Shown here: piece by piece, positions 6,369 to 8,009 of the stretch
How the letters are laid out: the number at the start of each line of letters is the position of its first letter
How positions within the stretch are numbered: the stretch's first letter is position 1
Assembly (NCBI GenBank): GCA_002371625.1
Contig: DFFV01000014.1
Span: forward strand, 1 to 8,009
Length of the DNA stretch: 8,009 bases
Direction of reading: 5' to 3'
Source: Ruminococcus sp. UBA3767
Lineage (GTDB): Bacteria > Bacillota > Clostridia > Oscillospirales > Ruminococcaceae
Program-made: the position numbers and the translations under genes
Notes under the pieces: model-generated
Seen by the model: the letters and a program-made list of their open reading frames with translations, nothing else
Database searches by the model: none
Told to the model about the DNA's origin: nothing

Positions 6369-6369
6369 A
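6339..6369. repeat. Tandem 11-base repeat with palindromic core, 20-base period
   Basis: AAGACCGGTCA occurs at 6339-6349 and again at 6359-6369. The core GACCGGTC is its own reverse complement, so each copy could bind a dimeric regulator, and the 20-base period places both on nearly the same helix face. It lies directly upstream of the alcohol dehydrogenase gene. The spacer repeats CAAG. An operator role is inferred; it overlaps the proposed terminator. I saw no clean promoter here: the TTGACC on the minus strand lacks a good -10 box at 16-18 bases. Confidence 0.45.
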
Positions 6370-6381
6370 GAATCTCATGCA

Positions 6382-8009
6382 TCAGATTACATCGTAGAGA
6401 AACAGCAGCAGGAATACAACTATAAGCAGGAAAACGATACCTACAAATTTAAGTATAGCCTTGTTGGTCTGTTTTTCTTTTTGCTTGTTGCTCTTGTATT
6501 CCAGTACAGCGTCACGCTGGAACTGCTGAGCAAATTTGTTCGGTGAAATAGGATTGAGCATATCATCGATGTTGATGCCCTTGTATTTCTCCTCCATCAG
6601 CTTTCTCGGGTTGGTCTCATCAGGATCGGGCTCGTATGAGGTGAACAGCAGGCTCTTATCCATACGCTTTTCATTGATAGCGTCCATAGCCAGCTTAGGC
6701 TCACCGCCGGCGATACCAAGACTGTCGCCGTTATCATAAACGTGTGAGGTATCAACGCCCTTCATCGTTTCAGATCTGTTTGAACGAAGCATCTTGATAA
6801 GAACGTTGGTGTAGATGTTCTCTTCCTCTTCGTCCTCGTCATCAAGGTTGAGTTCCTCGTCATCTACCTCGTCAACAAGGTCTGCAAGCGACTTGTTGCC
6901 CTTCTTGAAAGCACCCTTTGCAACGGCAGTACCGGCAGTACCATCGATAGGCAGCTTAGCCTTAGGCTGAGCAGATGGTCTGTAAACAGGAGTATTGTCT
7001 GCCTGTGTCAGCGACTGGCTTGCAGCAGGCTCCGCACCCTTTGGCGGGATCTTTACTCTTGAACGCCTTGTCGGGATGACCATATCGCCGTCATCGTCTG
7101 TCTCAGGTATAGCCTGCTTGATCTGAGACGGCGGAGGAGCAACCGGCTTATGTACCGGTGCAGGTGTAACAGCAGGTCTCGATGGCTGCTGTGCCTCAGG
7201 CTGAGCCTGGGTCTGAACTGCTTCCTCTTCCTGTACCTTGTGTGCAGTAACTCCTGCCGCAGGTCTTAATCCTGCAGCCGGCTGCAGCGGCTTTGGCTCG
7301 ATAGGCTTTACCTTTTCAAGCTCGTCTGCCTCAGCAGGAACAGGCTCGGTATATTCAGGCTCGGGCGGTATGTAATCATCAGCAGCTGCAGGTGCCTTGT
7401 CACCGATGATAGCAGCAGCCGAGATAGTTGAAGTCGTTGTGTCGAAGCTGTTGGACTCAACTGCCTCTGTGTCGGTCTTGAAGCTGACCATGTGTCCCTG
7501 TGCAACGTCGAAGTATTCCTCGCCGTCCTTAACAGCTATCTTCAGCAGCGGAGCAGGCTCGCCTGCCTTTGGCAGATTTGCCTGAGGTATCTCAACAAAC
7601 TCGAATTTCTCATCAACATCAACACCAGCGATCTTGAGTATCTCCGTAGCAGTGGAGCACTTCATCGAGCCTCTTACCATCTCCTTGATAGGAAGCAGTA
7701 TGATGTCGCAGAATGTAGCATAAAGTGTTCTCAGAGTCGATACCTTATCTCCCGGCATATTCTCGGGGAAACGATGGTCAAACAGTGTTGACCACTGATC
7801 AGGTGTAGACATTATCATCTCATCGATGTGCTTGCAAAGAAGTATCCACAGCTCAGGCTCTTCAAACTCTCTGTCGTTTGTAATAAGCCACATATAGCAT
7901 CTCAGGAAGCAGTCGTAGCAGGTGATGTCACGCAGGTTGAGCATGATATCATCAACGTTGAGCGCAGCCGAGAATTCCTTGCCCGAATAAGCAAAGCATC
8001 TGTAACCGT
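6382..8009 (-). CDS. Tail-anchored acidic/proline-rich protein of unknown function, N-terminus cut by window edge
   Basis: I do not recognise this protein. The frame stays open to the window edge, 21 codons beyond the first Met (7944), and that Met has no ribosome site, so the gene very likely starts outside. Residues are numbered from that Met. Residues 1-115 look globular and helical, with C-x2-C-x3-C at 9-16. Residues about 120-160 look like a small compact segment. Residues about 185-335 are rich in Pro, Ala, Glu and Gln and probably disordered. Residues 357-376 are extremely acidic (DDEELNLDDEDEEEEN). A conserved-looking segment follows (380-480), then the basic KSNKQKEKQTNK (484-495) and one hydrophobic helix (about 497-518) ending at the C-terminus. 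This predicts a C-terminal membrane anchor with the bulk in the cytoplasm. There is no signal peptide in the visible part. Confidence 0.8.
   Translation of the reverse strand, partial: GYRCFAYSGKEFSAALNVDDIMLNLRDITCYDCFLRCYMWLITNDREFEEPELWILLCKHIDEMIMSTPDQWSTLFDHRFPENMPGDKVSTLRTLYATFCDIILLPIKEMVRGSMKCSTATEILKIAGVDVDEKFEFVEIPQANLPKAGEPAPLLKIAVKDGEEYFDVAQGHMVSFKTDTEAVESNSFDTTTSTISAAAIIGDKAPAAADDYIPPEPEYTEPVPAEADELEKVKPIEPKPLQPAAGLRPAAGVTAHKVQEEEAVQTQAQPEAQQPSRPAVTPAPVHKPVAPPPSQIKQAIPETDDDGDMVIPTRRSRVKIPPKGAEPAASQSLTQADNTPVYRPSAQPKAKLPIDGTAGTAVAKGAFKKGNKSLADLVDEVDDEELNLDDEDEEEENIYTNVLIKMLRSNRSETMKGVDTSHVYDNGDSLGIAGGEPKLAMDAINEKRMDKSLLFTSYEPDPDETNPRKLMEEKYKGINIDDMLNPISPNKFAQQFQRDAVLEYKSNKQKEKQTNKAILKFVGIVFLLIVVFLLLFLYDVI

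Noticed and set aside
6338..6370. Two GACCGGTC units as the beginning of a CRISPR array
   Set aside because: Only two short copies with a 9-base gap between the 11-base units; repeat and spacer are far too short and no cas genes are present.
7942..7944. ATG at 7944 as true start of the tail-anchored protein
   Set aside because: The frame stays open to the window edge with protein-like sequence, and there is no ribosome binding site in front of this ATG.

Overview
The window looks like a chromosomal segment of a fermentative, moderately AT/GC-balanced Firmicute, most likely a Clostridia member of the Ruminococcus/Oscillospiraceae type. That placement rests on strong AGGAGG-like ribosome binding sites, protein style (L-lactate dehydrogenase, iron-dependent alcohol dehydrogenase, Firmicute-type hypotheticals) and dense polycistronic layout. 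It is an inference from appearance, not from a search. There are no transposases, phage genes, CRISPR repeats or gene-free stretches over 300 bases.

Left edge (1-200): the 3' end of transfer-messenger RNA (ssrA), with a complete T arm and the 3' strand of the acceptor stem. The CCA tail is not encoded. A short perfect hairpin abuts the 3' end and an intrinsic terminator follows. A weaker terminator-like hairpin sits before the next gene.

Plus-strand block (201-4348): a hypoxanthine/deoxyinosine DNA glycosylase gene stands alone with its own terminator. A clear extended -10 promoter then starts a tightly spaced four-gene run (gaps of 15-20 bases): a WbuB-like GT4 glycosyltransferase, an unknown Trp-rich protein, L-lactate dehydrogenase with an intact fructose-1,6-bisphosphate site, and a small unknown acidic protein. 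It ends at a hairpin that can work in both directions.

Minus-strand block (4357-8009, read right to left): a long unknown protein that enters from beyond the right edge. It has a proline/alanine-rich linker, a very acidic patch and a single C-terminal membrane helix. A hairpin made of two palindromic GACCGGTC boxes follows, then an iron-containing alcohol dehydrogenase and a short-chain dehydrogenase, 27 bases apart.

Functionally the centre of the window is fermentation and redox balance: lactate dehydrogenase on one strand, two NAD(P)H-dependent oxidoreductases converging on it from the other. DNA repair, ribosome rescue and a surface-glycan enzyme lie around it. I see no convincing new defence or mobile system. 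The least explained items are the tail-anchored acidic protein, the doubled palindrome, and the mixed operon joining a glycosyltransferase to lactate dehydrogenase through two unknown genes.
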